This document shows, in pieces, positions 5,503 to 6,395 of a stretch of DNA of 6,395 nucleotides. Both the position numbers and the translations under genes were made by a program. Below the pieces are notes generated by a model, which worked only from the letters and a program-made list of their open reading frames with translations, had not been told where the DNA came from and made no database searches. Source of the DNA: Chloroflexota bacterium. Its GTDB lineage: Bacteria; Chloroflexota; Dehalococcoidia; UBA3495. Each line of letters opens with the position of its first letter. Positions within the stretch are counted from its first letter, which is position 1. The DNA lies in NCBI GenBank assembly GCA_002697005.1, contig NZUD01000059.1, forward strand, positions 12,138-18,532. The letters run 5' to 3'.

Positions 5503-6395
5503 CTACGACTCCCGACGGAGCACGTTGACCACGCAGGTTCCGCCTGTTCCTCCCACGTTGTGGGTGATTCCTACCGTAGGATGGGTCTTTTTAACCTGGC
5601 GCTCACCGGCTTCGCCTCTAAGTTGGTGGTAGATCTCAATGACCTGGCCCACCCCGGATGCGCCCACCGGATGTCCTTTTGCTTTCAGTCCACCAGAGGT
5701 GTTGATTGGATGGTCACCGTCCAGCGCAGTGCGCCCCTCATCTACCGCTCGTGGGCCTTCTCCCGGAGCGAAGAACCCCAGGTCCTCGCTAGCCACAATC
5801 TCGGCGATGGTGAAACAGTCGTGGACTTCGGCTAGGTCTATGTCTCTAACGGTTATGCCCGCCATGTCGTAAGCCTGCTGGGAGGCAGCTTTGGCGGCGG
5901 ACAACGAAGTCAGCTCTTCAGAATCGTGTAGAGGTTTACCCGAGGCTTGACCGATACCAGCAATCTTGATGGGTGTGTCTGTGAAGTTGTGGTCGATGTC
6001 AGACGACACCAGCAACACGCAGGATGCGCCGTCGGTGATTGGTGCGCAGTCGTAGAGTCGTAAAGGCCAAGCAATCCAAGGGTTGGCCGCCTCGTCGTTA
6101 AGGAAGTCGAGATCTGTTTTGTAGTCGGGGACTGTTTGGCCTCTCTCTTGGGCCCGGGACATGCGTCGTTCGGCCATCTGGGTCATGGTTTGTTGGAATT
6201 GAGCTTTGGGGTTGAGGGCTCCGTTTCGGTGGTTCTTGATGGCCACTTTAAGAAGGTGGTCTAGATTGGTTTCGTATTTATCCATATGGGCTTTGGCGAT
6301 GGCGCCAAAGATGCCTGGAAAGGTCAGGCCGGCTGGGACCTCATACAAGCCATCGGCAGCCGACGCGAGAACATCGGTCACACCATCGGTGGGCA
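5503..6395 (-). CDS. Thiolase (SCP-x/archaeal-type acetyl-CoA acetyltransferase), N-terminus missing
   Basis: C-terminal three quarters (about 297 residues) of a thiolase; the family is near 390. Coding continues to the right edge in frame (PTDGVTDVLASAADG), so the GTG at 6381 is internal. The N-terminal portion with the nucleophilic Cys is outside the window. Counting from the GTG codon: NHRNGALNPKAQF (50-62), PLRLYDCAPITDGAS (106-120), VHDCFTIAEI (186-195) and GGLKAKGHPVGASG (230-243) with catalytic His237. HNVGGTGGTCVVNVL (274-288) follows with Cys283. This pattern is that of archaeal-like acetyl-CoA acetyltransferases and SCP-x thiolases, which interconvert acetoacetyl-CoA or longer 3-ketoacyl-CoA and acetyl-CoA; an aldolase role remains possible. 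An extra charged segment at about 64-100 (including ERRMSRAQERGQTVPDYKTD) separates two blocks that are close together in standard members. It is followed 2 nt later by the DUF35 partner gene. Confidence 0.94.
   Translation of the reverse strand, partial: PTDGVTDVLASAADGLYEVPAGLTFPGIFGAIAKAHMDKYETNLDHLLKVAIKNHRNGALNPKAQFQQTMTQMAERRMSRAQERGQTVPDYKTDLDFLNDEAANPWIAWPLRLYDCAPITDGASCVLLVSSDIDHNFTDTPIKIAGIGQASGKPLHDSEELTSLSAAKAASQQAYDMAGITVRDIDLAEVHDCFTIAEIVASEDLGFFAPGEGPRAVDEGRTALDGDHPINTSGGLKAKGHPVGASGVGQVIEIYHQLRGEAGERQVKKTHPTVGITHNVGGTGGTCVVNVLRRES

Noticed and set aside
5503..6381. Thiolase as a complete gene starting with GTG at 6381
   Set aside because: The frame stays open to the window edge and the N-terminal quarter of the thiolase, with its nucleophilic Cys, would be missing, so the gene is cut by the window.

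Overview
The window looks like chromosomal DNA from a free-living bacterium of moderate GC (near 50-55% by eye). A Chloroflexota lineage of the SAR202/Dehalococcoidia type is my best guess. The basis is the mix of a limonene-monooxygenase-like flavin enzyme, an archaeal-style thiolase paired with a DUF35 zinc-ribbon protein, and a Thr/Pro-linker lipoprotein. This is inference from gene content; no rRNA or other marker is present. No tRNA, CRISPR array, insertion sequence or phage gene was seen.

Layout, left to right. (1) 1-870, minus: a broken lipoprotein gene that runs off the left edge. Its reading frame must change three times between about 580 and 412, and it has no convincing start codon. 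(2) 914-2356, minus: a complete pyruvate kinase with a strong ribosome binding site. (3) 2357-2590: an intergenic stretch with the pyruvate kinase promoter region, an operator-like inverted repeat, a strong hairpin terminator and a 7-bp degenerate tandem repeat. (4) 2591-3754, minus: a complete luciferase-like (LLM) flavin monooxygenase. (5) 3849-4352, minus: a GNAT acetyltransferase of the phosphinothricin-acetyltransferase-like group. (6) 4581-5006, plus: a small VOC/glyoxalase-fold protein, the only plus-strand gene. (7) 5012-5088: a perfect inverted repeat with 37-bp arms and a 3-nt loop between two convergent genes. (8) 5093-5500 and 5503-6395, minus: a DUF35 zinc-ribbon/OB-fold protein 2 nt downstream of a thiolase whose N-terminus lies beyond the right edge.

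How they fit together. Pyruvate kinase is central glycolysis. The thiolase and DUF35 pair forms a translationally close operon and probably a physical complex acting on acyl-CoA. The LLM oxygenase, GNAT and VOC genes are single-gene units with their own control signals, and they fit oxidation or detoxification of small organic molecules. I do not see a multi-gene novel system. The points most worth checking are the 37-bp perfect palindrome, the clustered frameshifts in the lipoprotein gene, the variant pyruvate kinase motifs, and the shared promoter-like element TTAGAATAG upstream of pyruvate kinase and the LLM gene.
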